Below, one piece after another: positions 34,445-43,722 of a stretch of DNA of 64,000 nt (its first letter is position 1; each line of letters starts with the position of its first letter). The notes under the pieces were generated by a model. That model saw only the letters and a list, made by a program, of their open reading frames with translations, was not told the origin of the DNA and did no database searches. The position numbers and the translations under genes were made by a program. The stretch is from assembly GCF_902506535.1 (NCBI RefSeq), contig NZ_LR733827.1, positions 960,805 through 1,024,804 on the forward strand, read 5' to 3'. The DNA comes from Pseudomonas sp. 8Z (GTDB lineage Bacteria; Pseudomonadota; Gammaproteobacteria; Pseudomonadales; Pseudomonadaceae).

Positions 34445-35511
34445 GGCATCAGGCTCAAGGTGATGGTGCCGGGCCGAATCCAACCCACGGCGTCGGCCAC
34501 GTCGGTGGCGGGCACATTGGTGTCAGGTGTTTGCACGACACGGTCGACCACACCGGCCAGGTTGGAAATGAGGGTGTCGATACGCGACCGGCGCAGGGTA
34601 TCGCCGGGTAACAATGCACCGAGGGATTGTGCATAGGCCGTATCGGCTGCTGCCTGCACGTCGGCGAGCGTGTATCCGGCGGCCAGCTCAACCTGTGCCA
34701 CGGCATCCACAACGCGCACAAGAGGCGCGTAGACGAATACCTCGGCTGTGACCGGACGCACTTCGTCGATGTAACTCGCACAGGCATCAATGACAGACTG
34801 ACTCGGCACGCCATCGGCTCCAGTGATGACCACATCAACCGTGGTTGGCCCACGACGCTTGGGTAGCACGGTGGCGCTGGCCACGCCATCGACTTCAAGC
34901 GCCCAGCGCCGGTAGTCATAGGTGGCGCCACCTGCGGGCGGGTTGCGGATGATATCCAGCAGCCGGGTCAGCACTGACGCCATGCTTTCCGCATCGACGC
35001 CACCGGCCAGTTCGCCGGTCAGCGTGGCGCTGGAGTCCAACCCAAGCGGCGCACTGGTGAGAATCAACGCGCCGGCCAATTCGTTTAGGCTGGTTCCAGA
35101 CGTTTGCGCCGTCACTGATAAAGTGGCGGTGCCGTCCTCGCCTACAGTGGCATCGGCATTGGAGGTCAGCAGCTCACCGCTGGCCACATGGGTAAAAACA
35201 GCACCGCTATCAAGGGTGACGCCGACCGAGCCGGTAATCACGGCGATGCCTTCTGCAGCGACGGCCGCTTTCTGAGTCAGGCCGCGAATAGCCGCGTGGT
35301 GCAGCAGCTCTTCCTCGTCGGCTAGGTCAGGGAATATCTGGCGGTAGAGCCAGGCCAGCTTTTGATAAATACCCTCGACCACAGCCGCCACGGCCGCAGA
35401 GCGCACGAAGTTGTCACTGTCGCTGCCAATATCAGCATCAGGTAACTGGCTGACGATCTCGCGCAGGATGGCGTCGCGGATGGTTGGGTATGAAGGGGCG
35501 CTAAAGGCCAT
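34441..35511 (-). CDS. Baseplate J-like protein (Mu gp47)
   Basis: 356 residues. Baseplate J family: LREIVSQLPDADIGSDSDNF, LAWLYRQIFPDLADEEELLHHAAIRG near residue 55, a central domain, and GAATYDYRRWALEVDGV-type segment (as GGATYDYRRWALEVDGVASA). It forms the wedge-like part of the contractile baseplate. It overlaps the preceding gp46 gene by one base and the following gp48 gene by four bases. Confidence 0.92.
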   Translation of the reverse strand: MAFSAPSYPTIRDAILREIVSQLPDADIGSDSDNFVRSAAVAAVVEGIYQKLAWLYRQIFPDLADEEELLHHAAIRGLTQKAAVAAEGIAVITGSVGVTLDSGAVFTHVASGELLTSNADATVGEDGTATLSVTAQTSGTSLNELAGALILTSAPLGLDSSATLTGELAGGVDAESMASVLTRLLDIIRNPPAGGATYDYRRWALEVDGVASATVLPKRRGPTTVDVVITGADGVPSQSVIDACASYIDEVRPVTAEVFVYAPLVRVVDAVAQVELAAGYTLADVQAAADTAYAQSLGALLPGDTLRRSRIDTLISNLAGVVDRVVQTPDTNVPATDVADAVGWIRPGTITLSLMP

Positions 35512-35861
35512 CAGATCACCTGAACATGATGCTGGAAGGTCTGGGTGCGGCCACCAGCGTCCGTCACCTCGATTAGAAGCAACAGGCGCCCGTCGTGCGG
35601 CTGCTCAGCCGTGACGTCAATGGCAATGGCACGGCCGTCATCAAGCAGGCCTTGCAGCGCCTCACGGGCGTACTGAACGGCCAGGCGCGCCACCCGAGGG
35701 CGGTCTTTTTCGCGGCGCAGGGTATACAGCAGTGAGCCCAACTCGGGATCAGCCCAGTAGCTGCCCAGCGGGATCATCAATCGGAGGTAGACGGCGTTCT
35801 GCAGCGAGCTGATTCGCTCGCCGGTCAAGTCGCCTGTAAGGGGGGAAATGCCTGCGTCCAT
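35511..35861 (-). CDS. Mu gp46-like (GpW/gp25 wedge) baseplate protein
   Basis: 116 residues. Features of phage GP46 family: NAVYLRLMIPLGSYWADPELGSLLYTLRREKD, ARLAVQYAREALQGLLDDGR, and a C-terminal beta strand. Function is that of the gp25-like baseplate wedge. It is the first conserved tail gene after the third copy of the putative late promoter motif (35875-35915), which separates it from gp45. Confidence 0.87.
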   Translation of the reverse strand: MDAGISPLTGDLTGERISSLQNAVYLRLMIPLGSYWADPELGSLLYTLRREKDRPRVARLAVQYAREALQGLLDDGRAIAIDVTAEQPHDGRLLLLIEVTDAGGRTQTFQHHVQVI

Positions 35862-35874
35862 AGGCAGGCAGAGT

Positions 35875-35915
35875 GCCCCGCGTGCGGGCGGGGCGGTGTT
35901 TCAGCTTGGTTTAAG
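35875..35915 (-). promoter_or_regulatory. Putative late-promoter motif, copy 1 (before gp46)
   Basis: On the coding (minus) strand CTTAAA-N5-CTGAAA at about 35899-35915, followed by a hairpin GCCCCGC/GCGGGGC (35875-35894). The same core occurs at 47771-47792 and 57279-57300. The stop codon (TAA) of the small cargo gene is part of the CTTAAA box. Motif seen directly; promoter function inferred from placement. Confidence 0.5.
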
Positions 35916-36174
35916 ACGCTGCAAGCGCCTTAGCCTTGATTTTCACGAACGCGTCCTCAGACTCGTGATGGTAGACCGCGTTTATGGGCGCCTCTATCAG
36001 CCCTGGAGTCTGGGAACGTGGCCCGTCATAGATGCCTGGCTTAGGAAGCAGCCCAACTACTTCCCCGTTTTCGAGCAAACCCCAAGCTGCTACTGGCGTG
36101 ATGTGAGGTGGAGCAACTTCCTCGCATACGTGAAACCAGCCTTGGCTAGGGATGATCTGAATAATTTTCCGCAC
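35911..36174 (-). CDS. Small cargo protein between gp45 and gp46
   Basis: 87 residues, GTG start with AGGAGG nine bases upstream. Sequence: MRKIIQIIPSQGWFHVCEEV, then a proline/glycine-rich middle (PKPGIYDGPRSQTPGL) and a basic end KIKAKALAAS. It reads like a small soluble beta-rich domain; I recognise no family. It interrupts the baseplate block where Mu has none, and is less GC-rich than its neighbours, which fits recent insertion as phage cargo. Its 3' end merges with the putative late promoter. Confidence 0.6.
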   Translation of the reverse strand: MRKIIQIIPSQGWFHVCEEVAPPHITPVAAWGLLENGEVVGLLPKPGIYDGPRSQTPGLIEAPINAVYHHESEDAFVKIKAKALAAS

Positions 36175-36218
36175 AATTCAACCTCCTATGTTGATGAAGG
36201 CCAAACCCTACCACAACC

Positions 36219-36767
36219 TCACTGCTGCGCGTCAGGCACCGGACTGCTGCCGTGCTTGTGCCCGTTATAAATCGCCCGATCCTCGCTCATGGCCCTGATG
36301 CCGTCACTGACTTCGCCTGCCGCCGCGATGTGCCCAGCGGCCTCGATCTTCGGCGTCTCAAACACCACCTTGGTGCTAGCCTTCACCACCAAGGTCTGCG
36401 TTTCCACCTCGATCAGCCGGCCACGCTTTAGGTGGATGTAGTCGCCTTCGTCGGTATACAGCGCCACTTCGCCGTCAGCCAGCTTGACCCGATAACGCCC
36501 ATCCTCGCTGGCGATCACCACGCTATGGCGTGACGTACCGCCGACCGGCAGCACGATGTACTCGGCCCCGGCCAAGGGCGCGGAGGTGAAGCCGTAGTGC
36601 TGCATCAGCTCGCCGCTGACGTTCTCGCCTGCCAGCCCCTGCATCTGCACGCCGATCTGCGCGCCCTTGTGGTTGTTGCGGGCAGCGATGGCACGGAAGG
36701 CCTGGCGAAAGCTGGCACGTTCACGGGCAGCCTGCTCCCGCATCAGCCCTGCTAGCCCTCGGCTCAT
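36219..36767 (-). CDS. Baseplate assembly protein V / spike (Mu gp45)
   Basis: 182 residues. The gpV/gp45 layout is visible: an N-terminal OB-like part with NNHKGAQIGVQMQGLAGENV, the segment QHYGFTSAPLAGAEYIVLPVG and then beta-helix repeats (GRYRVKLADGEVALYTDEGD, LKRGRLIEVETQTLVV). Ends with a His-containing tip GHKHGSSPV. It forms the trimeric membrane-piercing spike. Overlaps gp44 by ATGA. Confidence 0.88.
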   Translation of the reverse strand: MSRGLAGLMREQAARERASFRQAFRAIAARNNHKGAQIGVQMQGLAGENVSGELMQHYGFTSAPLAGAEYIVLPVGGTSRHSVVIASEDGRYRVKLADGEVALYTDEGDYIHLKRGRLIEVETQTLVVKASTKVVFETPKIEAAGHIAAAGEVSDGIRAMSEDRAIYNGHKHGSSPVPDAQQ

Positions 36768-37891
36768 AGTTCACCTGCCGCTTTACGCATCACAAAATCC
36801 CTCTCAGCGTCAGATGCTTTGCCCTTGCGGGTTTTCTTGGCAGGCCTGGCATCGAGCACCCAGGTTTTGTCCTCTACCAGGTTAAGTTCGGTGATGGCGC
36901 CCTGGCGGGTCAGGCGCAGGGTGCGTGACATCAAAAAGTAAGTGCCATCGACCTGGTGCGGCTCGCTCTTCACCACCACACGCTGACCAGGTGCCCACAC
37001 AGTACCGTTGCTGTTGCGGTGGCCATGTACCACAGCCCGGATGGCAAAGCCGTCCAGGCGGCTATCGGCGAGCAGTTTACGGGCGCGAGTGGTGGCCATG
37101 TCCTGGCTTTCGCTGGCGCTGTCGATCACCACTTTGGGGCGAAAGATGCCGCGCTTGGCTAAGGCCTCATCACGCACTACCGAACGCAGGCTGCTGCGGC
37201 TGGTGTCGTAGCCATCGTTATCGTACTGGCCGTGTTGGCCCAGCAGGGTGATTTGGCTATAGCGCCCCGGCATCGAGCGGCGCACCGACAGCCGTTGCAC
37301 GTTATTGCCCTGGCCATCACGGCGCATAATCAGCGTGGCCACCGGGGCAGCCTCATAGTCCGGGCCGCCTACCACTAGGCGGCCGTCCGGCTCCATCCAG
37401 GGCCATAGGCCATTGGCCTCGGCAACCTGCAGCAGCGCTTCCCATGCGCTCTGCCCAGGCTCGATCTGCACGCGCCGACTGATACCCGCCTTGGTCGCAC
37501 GTACGTCCACTTTGTCGATACCCAGCGGCTTGACCACCTGGTTGATGATGTCGCTCAGCGAGGCTTCACGCATGGCCACGAACGGGGTCGAGCAATCCAC
37601 CAGGATGCTGGCCCGGTCGCGGCCAGTGATGCGTACTGTATGGCGCTGGCGGGAGATGTCCTCCTCGATCTCGTCGATAACCCCGGTCAGCACACGCTCA
37701 CCGTCCAGGGTCAGGCTACAGGGCACCCCTTCAGCCAGCGCCGGTGGCAAGCTGGCACCGCCCTCGGTGAACACCTCCAGCTCGAACGCATCGCTGGGCG
37801 TCAGCAAGTCGCTGTCTACCGACCAGCCGTCCCAATGCTCATGAGCATGACCGCCGATAGTCAGGCGGATGGTCTTACTGGGCGTAGACAC
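36764..37891 (-). CDS. Baseplate hub protein (Mu gp44, late control D-like)
   Basis: 375 residues from a GTG at 37891 (VSTPSKTIRLTIGGHAH) with GGGGAGA upstream; it overlaps the end of gp43 by 17 bases. Hub-type features: ITGRDRASILVDCSTPFV, QVAEANGLWPWMEPDGRLVVG and a RRSMPGRYSQITLLGQHGQY region. It corresponds to T4 gp27-like hub proteins and to P2 gpD. A basic C-terminus KKTRKGKASDAERDFVMRKA lies outside the core. Confidence 0.88.
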   Translation of the reverse strand: MSTPSKTIRLTIGGHAHEHWDGWSVDSDLLTPSDAFELEVFTEGGASLPPALAEGVPCSLTLDGERVLTGVIDEIEEDISRQRHTVRITGRDRASILVDCSTPFVAMREASLSDIINQVVKPLGIDKVDVRATKAGISRRVQIEPGQSAWEALLQVAEANGLWPWMEPDGRLVVGGPDYEAAPVATLIMRRDGQGNNVQRLSVRRSMPGRYSQITLLGQHGQYDNDGYDTSRSSLRSVVRDEALAKRGIFRPKVVIDSASESQDMATTRARKLLADSRLDGFAIRAVVHGHRNSNGTVWAPGQRVVVKSEPHQVDGTYFLMSRTLRLTRQGAITELNLVEDKTWVLDARPAKKTRKGKASDAERDFVMRKAAGEL

Positions 37892-39260
37892 GAAGCATCT
37901 CCCCAGCCGGTACGGCATACGGCGTGCGCAGTTGCGGATTTAGGCGCAACAGCTCGGCGGCGCGGCTGTGGTCGCCGTACCAACGGTGAGCCAATAGACG
38001 CAGGCAAGCCGTGGTCTCCACCTCGCGGTCAACCAGGGGCGGACGCAGCAGCACCACCTGGCGTGCCGTCTCCAGCACCAGGCTGGCCACCGCACGCAGG
38101 GGCTCGATGACGCGCAGCGCCTGCTCTACGCCATACAGCCGACGATGCAGCACGATTGCGGCCTGTGCCAAACCTCGCGCTGAACCCACCAACTGCTCAA
38201 GCTCGGCGGGGCTGAGTGTCGGTGAGGATCTTTCAGCGTCAAGAATCAGCGCCACCGCCGAGGCCTGCGCCAGGGCCAGTTCGGTTATCACCAGCACCGT
38301 CATAGCCCAGGCAGTGGCCTGCACGGGGTCAGCGGCCTGGGCTTCATCGAGCAGCCCCTCGGGCACGCTGGCCACCGTGGCAGCCGGTACATCTTGCGCC
38401 TGGCGAGCGGCCAGAATAAACGCCGTAGCTGTGCGTGCTACCTGGGCATCCATCGCCGCAGCACCCGGCATGGTGGCAGGCAGGTTGTCCAGGGCCAGCA
38501 GCGAGCGAGCCAACACCAGTGGCTCACTATCAGTTGGCGCCACGGACGCGCTGATGGCCGAACGGATCTCAACCGGCGTTCGCGGTATATCCAGCAGCGG
38601 GTCGAAGTTGGCCGCCGAGCTGCTGCCTGAACCAGAGCGCACCAGGCCCAGTACGCCCGACAAAATGCCCCCTATCTGGCTGCGCAGTTGAGCCAGGCGC
38701 AGGCCGATACCTGGCAAGCCCAGGACGTTCTCCAGCAGGCCGACCCAGCCACCACCAATCCACTGCTGCACGGTGGCCACCAGGACATCGAGCTGGCCGA
38801 ACAGATCCAGCAAACCATCCTGCCAGGTCGGCCCCGTGTCGGCATCGAGCACGCCCACGTCGACGAACTCAAACTGCCGTTCAAAGAACGGGTTGCCCGG
38901 CGTACGCTCCAGAAACACCAGCGCCACTTCGGCATAGTCCGGGCGCTCGGCGCCGTGTTGCACCGTCCAATCCTGGGCTACTACATCCAAGCGGCCGTAA
39001 ATGGGGTGGATCAGCACACCTGGCCCCGGTGTATCCAGGGCACCTAGCAGATTCTGCAGCTCGATCTCGTAGTTGATCCCCCATATCACCACGTTCAAGG
39101 AGAAGCGGCGGGCACCACGGCCCAAGTCCTCCACCTCGTCGCCGTCGCGGTAAGGTACGCCGTGGGTGCTCAGCGAGCGCTGCGCCTGCAAGTTCTCATC
39201 TTTGACCTGCAGCGTTACTCCCCGGTAACTGGCATCGAGCAGCGTTTCTTTCCAGCTCAT
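37875..39260 (-). CDS. DNA circularisation N-terminal domain tail protein (Mu gp43 / gpN)
   Basis: 461 residues. The N-terminal 95 residues (MSWKETLLDASYRGVTLQVK, HGVPYRDGDEVEDLGRGARR, FSLNVVIWG) are the DNA_circ_N domain of Mu gpN, a tail/baseplate protein despite its name. The rest is helical, alanine-rich and less conserved. Start overlaps the stop of the tape-measure gene as ATGA. Confidence 0.9.
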   Translation of the reverse strand: MSWKETLLDASYRGVTLQVKDENLQAQRSLSTHGVPYRDGDEVEDLGRGARRFSLNVVIWGINYEIELQNLLGALDTPGPGVLIHPIYGRLDVVAQDWTVQHGAERPDYAEVALVFLERTPGNPFFERQFEFVDVGVLDADTGPTWQDGLLDLFGQLDVLVATVQQWIGGGWVGLLENVLGLPGIGLRLAQLRSQIGGILSGVLGLVRSGSGSSSAANFDPLLDIPRTPVEIRSAISASVAPTDSEPLVLARSLLALDNLPATMPGAAAMDAQVARTATAFILAARQAQDVPAATVASVPEGLLDEAQAADPVQATAWAMTVLVITELALAQASAVALILDAERSSPTLSPAELEQLVGSARGLAQAAIVLHRRLYGVEQALRVIEPLRAVASLVLETARQVVLLRPPLVDREVETTACLRLLAHRWYGDHSRAAELLRLNPQLRTPYAVPAGEMLRVYAQ

Positions 39261-41737
39261 TGGCCGCGCCTCGCTTGTATGCCCGCACGTCGCTCAACGT
39301 CGGCATAGATCATGTCCGAGTCCGTACGCACTTCAATGACCAGGGGCTGGCCGACCAGTGACTGGATCTGGTTGAGCAGGCCTTGCACAGCGCCCGCGAC
39401 GTCGGGCGTAAGCCCAGGCTGGCCGGCAAGCGGGGACGGCGGGTTATCCAACCTGGCCGCTGTGGCACCGGCCCATGCGCCAACGCCATCGGTACGGGTA
39501 ATCTGCTGCACATCATCGCGAAACTGCTGCGAGTGGGTGACATCCAGCAGTTCCAAGCCAGTGACCGGCTTGGCGCTGATGGCATTGCGTAGGCGGTTGT
39601 TGAGGTCGCTGGCCCAGGTCTTGGCGTCGGCAATGGACTGGCCCTGCGAGGTCAGCCCCGTTTGCTGGTGAGCCAGGCGCTGGGCATTGTCGTTGAGCCA
39701 GGTCTGCCGCTCACCGTAGCTCAGATCCTCGGGCGCCTCGTCGGCCAGGGCGATGCGGTTGCGATAGAAGGCTTCCTGGTAGGTTTTCTGGCCATCGGTC
39801 AGCGACTTGTCACGGGGCACCATGGCCAGGCGTGCTGCGTCGTCTTGCGCCCCCGACGCCCCGGATAACAGTAGGCTGCTGCCAACTACAAAACCTGCTG
39901 GCCCGAATCTTTTCGTCAGCTCCAACAGCCCGACGAGCTTGCCAAAGTTACTGACTCGATTATTAGAGGGTGAGGGCCGCGCTGGCGGCTTTTTGTTTGG
40001 CTTATCACCTGTCTCTGGCAGATCAATGCCACCAGCTAATCCTGCCGCAGGCCAGTTGGTGACGAACACCGACTGCACGCCGGTTGCTTCCTCCAGCACC
40101 TTGCCAACGGCCAGATTCTTGAGGGTATCCGTACCACCCAGGAACTTGTTCAGCAACGATCCAGCGCCTGCTTTGGCACCGCGCCCGGCGTAGTAGCCCG
40201 CCACACCAGTGCCTACAGCCCCTGCCAGCATCTGCTCACCGGACAGGTTCAGGTCATCGAGCAGGTAAGTGCCAAAGTCGGCGAATGACTTGTTGAGCGG
40301 CTGGGCCATACGGTCGATGGCTCCGCCCAGCACCGAGCGCATGCGGCCAGCGGTGCCGGATGCACTGCCTATGTTATCGGCCAAGTCTTTATTAAATACG
40401 GGGGCGCCTTCGCTAATAGCTTGAGTGTGGCTTGCAAACTTACCTAGAACGCCATCACTCAACAGGTAGCGGACGCCACGCAGCAGATCCTGATCCATCC
40501 CCTTAAAGACCGTGCCCATGTATTTAGCGCGCTCTTTATCGGTGGTGAGCCGCCCATACTGTGTGCCGATATCCTGTAGGAAAGTCAGCGGACTGCGCGT
40601 GCTTCCGTCCTTGTTGTAGTACGAGAGGCCCGTGGCCTTGGTGATCTGGTCGCGGTACTGCGGGTTTGTGAACATGCGCAGTGTGGATGCCGCCAATGTG
40701 CCCAGCCGGTCGGGCGCCCCCTCCGTCGCGGAGAGCGTCTCAACAAACGCCAGGGACTGCTCCAGGCTCATACCTGCGGCCTGAGCGTCTCCCCCAATTT
40801 TGGGGAAAATATCGGACAGGTTCTCCAGCTCGGCCCGACCAAGACGGCCAGCGACTGTCATTTTCTGGAGCATGTCCAGGGCAGCGCCGCCTTTCTCCAG
40901 ATCGATATTGAAAGCAGCCGCACCGGACATAAGAGCGTCCGCCAAAATGGCCGGGTCAGCCGCAGTCACCGCGCTGGCCTGGCCCATTGCATCGGCACTC
41001 GCCTTGACTGCCGCATAGCTGAGGCCACCCGCCAACAGGGCATCCCCACCCGTGTAGATGGCCGCTGGATCGACCCCGTAGGCCGATCCAATACGTTGCC
41101 CTTCTTGTCGCCATTCGTCGCGCTGTTGGGTGGTCATGCCAGCGGTTTGCTGAGTACGAATCAACTGGCGATCCAGCATCGCACTGTTCTTGAGGCTCGC
41201 CGCTGCCCCGACACCCACGCCAAAGCCCGCCAACTGGCCCATGGTCGAGCTGCCAAAGCCCTTGAGCCGGTCGAACTCAGAGCGCACGCCCGCCGCAATG
41301 GTCTTCAGTGCTCGCAGGTTGCGGCCACCGTTCTGCGCCATACGGCGTAGCGCGTTATCGGTGTTGTTCACACTGCGGGCTAGCGGCTGCATGCCTTCGC
41401 GGTCAGTTCTGACCAGTTCGGCTTTGGCATCCTTGGCAGCCTGACGGCCGATGAGCCCCAGTTGCTTGAGTTCGGCCTGGGTCTTGATGACGTCCTGGCG
41501 CAATACGCCAGCGCCTTGCGTGGCAGCCTCACGCATCGCCTGGCGGATGATGCGATAGCTGGCGGCCCCTTCGCGCCCGGCCTTGTTGACCACCGCTCCA
41601 GCCTTGTTGGCTTCGTCGCTCAAGGCCTTGGCGCCATTCTTACCCGCCTGGCGCAAGTCACGCTCTAGCTGCTGCACCTCACGCCGGGTGTTGCCCGCAT
41701 GGGCTTGAAAGCGCAGGGCTACGCGCAGGTCACTCAT
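39257..41737 (-). CDS. Tail tape measure protein (Mu gp42)
   Basis: 826 residues. N-terminal coiled coil (RREVQQLERDLRQAGKNGAK...), the TP901-type core with LKGFGSSTMGQLAGFGVGVG, ASAVTAADPAILADALMSGA and SLEQSLAFVETLSATEGAPD, and a C-terminal region rich in alanine and glutamine. The tail tube length scales with this protein, implying a tail of roughly 110-130 nm by the usual 0.15 nm per residue rule (estimate). It lies directly after the tail chaperone pair, as in nearly all tailed phages. Confidence 0.93.
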   Translation of the reverse strand: MSDLRVALRFQAHAGNTRREVQQLERDLRQAGKNGAKALSDEANKAGAVVNKAGREGAASYRIIRQAMREAATQGAGVLRQDVIKTQAELKQLGLIGRQAAKDAKAELVRTDREGMQPLARSVNNTDNALRRMAQNGGRNLRALKTIAAGVRSEFDRLKGFGSSTMGQLAGFGVGVGAAASLKNSAMLDRQLIRTQQTAGMTTQQRDEWRQEGQRIGSAYGVDPAAIYTGGDALLAGGLSYAAVKASADAMGQASAVTAADPAILADALMSGAAAFNIDLEKGGAALDMLQKMTVAGRLGRAELENLSDIFPKIGGDAQAAGMSLEQSLAFVETLSATEGAPDRLGTLAASTLRMFTNPQYRDQITKATGLSYYNKDGSTRSPLTFLQDIGTQYGRLTTDKERAKYMGTVFKGMDQDLLRGVRYLLSDGVLGKFASHTQAISEGAPVFNKDLADNIGSASGTAGRMRSVLGGAIDRMAQPLNKSFADFGTYLLDDLNLSGEQMLAGAVGTGVAGYYAGRGAKAGAGSLLNKFLGGTDTLKNLAVGKVLEEATGVQSVFVTNWPAAGLAGGIDLPETGDKPNKKPPARPSPSNNRVSNFGKLVGLLELTKRFGPAGFVVGSSLLLSGASGAQDDAARLAMVPRDKSLTDGQKTYQEAFYRNRIALADEAPEDLSYGERQTWLNDNAQRLAHQQTGLTSQGQSIADAKTWASDLNNRLRNAISAKPVTGLELLDVTHSQQFRDDVQQITRTDGVGAWAGATAARLDNPPSPLAGQPGLTPDVAGAVQGLLNQIQSLVGQPLVIEVRTDSDMIYADVERRAGIQARRGQ

Positions 41738-41753
41738 GTTTCACTCCAGGTTG

Positions 41754-42235
41754 CTAGGCGGGCTTCTTGCGCTGACTGACGTAGCGAACGGCTTTCTGGC
41801 GGCCGGTCAGTAGATCAATGCGGCTTTCGATCTCTGCCCGGCCCATCTGGCGGATCTCGGCTAGGTCGTAGCCTGCTCGGGTGAGGGCGTGCTCGATGCG
41901 GCGCCAGTCGCCGAGGCTGCGCTCGGCTGCGCGAGCTTTTTTTCCAGTTCCGCGTCGGCCTCGGCAATCCGCGCCAGGTCGCCCTCGGTCAGGCTCTCGC
42001 GCAACAGCTCAGTGGTCAGGTTGTCCGGCGGGATATCGCCCACCGCCAGCAACTGCTGGCGGTACACCTCCAGGGTCACCAGTTGCATGGGGCCATGGGG
42101 GTGTTTTTCCTGGGCGGTGATCAAGTCCCCGGCCACTGCCACACGCAGGGTGAAGCTGCGGTGAAAGGAGCCCGCGAAGTACACGCCAACGCCCAGCTCT
42201 TTGGTGATGGTCAGGCCATTCCAGCGCTTATCCAT
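41754..42235 (-). CDS. Tail assembly chaperone, -1 frameshift product (gp41 fused to downstream frame)
   Basis: The slippery heptamer A AAA AAG lies in frame at 41936-41942 (residues E98-K100 of gp41). A -1 slip continues as KARAAERSLGDWRRIEHALT and on to a TAG at 41754-41756, adding about 60 residues for 160 in total. The downstream frame has no own start or ribosome site, is coding-like (RAGYDLAEIRQMGRAEIESR) and just precedes the tape-measure gene. This is the classic lambda G/GT arrangement, known also in Mu. Confidence 0.8.
41861..42235 (-). CDS. Tail assembly chaperone, short form (Mu gp41-like)
   Basis: 124 residues: MDKRWNGLTITKELGVGVYF, EKHPHGPMQLVTLEVYRQQL and LTEGDLARIAEADAELEKKL. 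It is the unshifted product and ends with a low-complexity Ala/Ser tail (QPSAASATGAASSTPSPEQ) that is typical of overlap-encoded sequence. With the shifted form it should coat the tape measure during tail assembly. Confidence 0.85.
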   Translation of the reverse strand: MDKRWNGLTITKELGVGVYFAGSFHRSFTLRVAVAGDLITAQEKHPHGPMQLVTLEVYRQQLLAVGDIPPDNLTTELLRESLTEGDLARIAEADAELEKKLAQPSAASATGAASSTPSPEQATT

Positions 42236-42241
42236 CGGGCA

Positions 42242-42613
42242 TTACTCCTGGTAGTAGTTGAGTGCGGTAATGGTCAGGTCGCGTTGGGCTTCGCCCTCGA
42301 CCTTGTAGTTGCTGCCCAGCTCGACCAGGGAACAGCCTGTCCAGGTCTCGCGCAGACCGCCGCCGTCTTGCGGGTAGATGGTCAACTTGGCATCGACCAG
42401 GGCGCGCCAGTCCGGCTCGCCGGTTTTCGGGATGGCCACGCTGATACGCAGGTCATGCTCTTCGATGCCCTTGGCCGTGCCGGTTGGGCGGCCAGTGCGG
42501 TTCATGGTCTTTACAGTGGTGCGGCCGGTCTTGAGGGTGGGCTCAACGCTCACCACCTCGTAATCCGTCCCGTTGATTTCGAGCACGATCTGCCCGACGA
42601 ACTTGTCAGCCAT
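42242..42613 (-). CDS. Tail tube protein (Mu gpM)
   Basis: 123 residues from the ATG at 42613 (MADKFVGQIVLEINGTDYEV); a longer frame exists but would overlap the sheath gene. Contains TMNRTGRPTGTAKGIEEHDLRISVAIPK and SLVELGSNYKVEGEAQRDLT, matching Mu-type tube proteins. Location between sheath and chaperone supports the call. Confidence 0.88.
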   Translation of the reverse strand: MADKFVGQIVLEINGTDYEVVSVEPTLKTGRTTVKTMNRTGRPTGTAKGIEEHDLRISVAIPKTGEPDWRALVDAKLTIYPQDGGGLRETWTGCSLVELGSNYKVEGEAQRDLTITALNYYQE

Positions 42614-42624
42614 GGTTTGACTCC

Positions 42625-43722
42625 TTACAGCAGCATGTCGATGCGGCCAGCGAATACATGCAGGCCGTTGACGACATCGGTGGGAATGGCAGCGTTGAGG
42701 CGGTTGGCGTCCTGCAGGGAGCGCTCCACCACCAGGCCGTCGGCGTTGGCGTCGACCTCTTCGACGATCTCCAGCTCCTCGCACTTCTTCAGTACGTCCA
42801 GCAGCTCGCTACGCACGGCGGCAGCCGTACGGCTCGACAGCTTGGCGCGCGGGAAGCGCAGGCGGATGCGCTCGCGGCAGGCCTGGCGCACGTAGTACAG
42901 GGTGCGAATGCTGGTCAGGTCGAGCAGCGACACGTCATCGGCACCGGCTGCGGACTTGGTGTAGGTGGATACGGCGCGGACGATCTGCACAACATCACCG
43001 GCGCCCACCTCCAACGGGGTTACGCCGTTCTTCAGCGCGGTTTCCTGCTCCACGCGGCCCAGGCGCTGGGTGATGGCTGGCACCTTGAGGCCTGCCAGCA
43101 CCAGGGTATTGAGTGGGCGGGCGGGATCTTCCTCGGACGCGATCACCGCTGCATAAGCAGCCGCCACCTGGCGCGGTGTCGAGCTGCTGCCCGGCAATAC
43201 GGCCAGGGTAATGGCACCGGCATTGAGCGAAGCAGCCAGGGTCGTGGCTGCCGACAGCGAACTGGTCAGCGCGCCCACGCCGATGATGCTCTGTTGCTCG
43301 ATGCTGTCGGTGTAGGTGGCAATGTGAGAGCGCAGCGCCGTCAGTGCAGCCTGGCTGAACCAGGCAGGCACCAAAATCGTGAAGTTGCCCAGGGCAGTGG
43401 CATCCAGCGCGGCGGCAATGTCCGGCTCGGCATCGCCTTCGGTCACCACACCGACGCAGGAGATAGCCACATAGCGGTACGCCGTAATGGCAGCGGCCAC
43501 CATCTCGGCAGCTACATCACCGAAGGCTTTCTTGGCTTCATCGGCGCTGTATACCTGGGTGGGCACATTGGCTGCAGCAGTAGCCCCTTCGCCCAGCGGC
43601 ACGATCAGGCAGATGCTTTGCGCGTTGGTTGGCAGCGTACGCACCGCCAGGCTGGTGTTGAACTCGAAATAGGCACCGGGCTTGCGGATCGATGCCGGGA
43701 TGGTGTCAAAGCTGATGGTCAT
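42625..43722 (-). CDS. Tail sheath protein (Mu gpL, DUF2586-like)
   Basis: 365 residues: FDTIPASIRKPGAYFEFNTS at the N-terminus, GAITLAVLPGSSSTPRQVAA, VSTYTKSAAGADDVSLLDLTSIRTLYYVRQA in the middle and a C-terminus RLNAAIPTDVVNGLHVFAGR. The YxxVNAG-type and TYxxxxxGxDDxSLLDL features mark the contractile sheath. This establishes a myovirus tail. It starts with an ATGA overlap on the DUF2635 gene. Confidence 0.93.
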   Translation of the reverse strand: MTISFDTIPASIRKPGAYFEFNTSLAVRTLPTNAQSICLIVPLGEGATAAANVPTQVYSADEAKKAFGDVAAEMVAAAITAYRYVAISCVGVVTEGDAEPDIAAALDATALGNFTILVPAWFSQAALTALRSHIATYTDSIEQQSIIGVGALTSSLSAATTLAASLNAGAITLAVLPGSSSTPRQVAAAYAAVIASEEDPARPLNTLVLAGLKVPAITQRLGRVEQETALKNGVTPLEVGAGDVVQIVRAVSTYTKSAAGADDVSLLDLTSIRTLYYVRQACRERIRLRFPRAKLSSRTAAAVRSELLDVLKKCEELEIVEEVDANADGLVVERSLQDANRLNAAIPTDVVNGLHVFAGRIDMLL

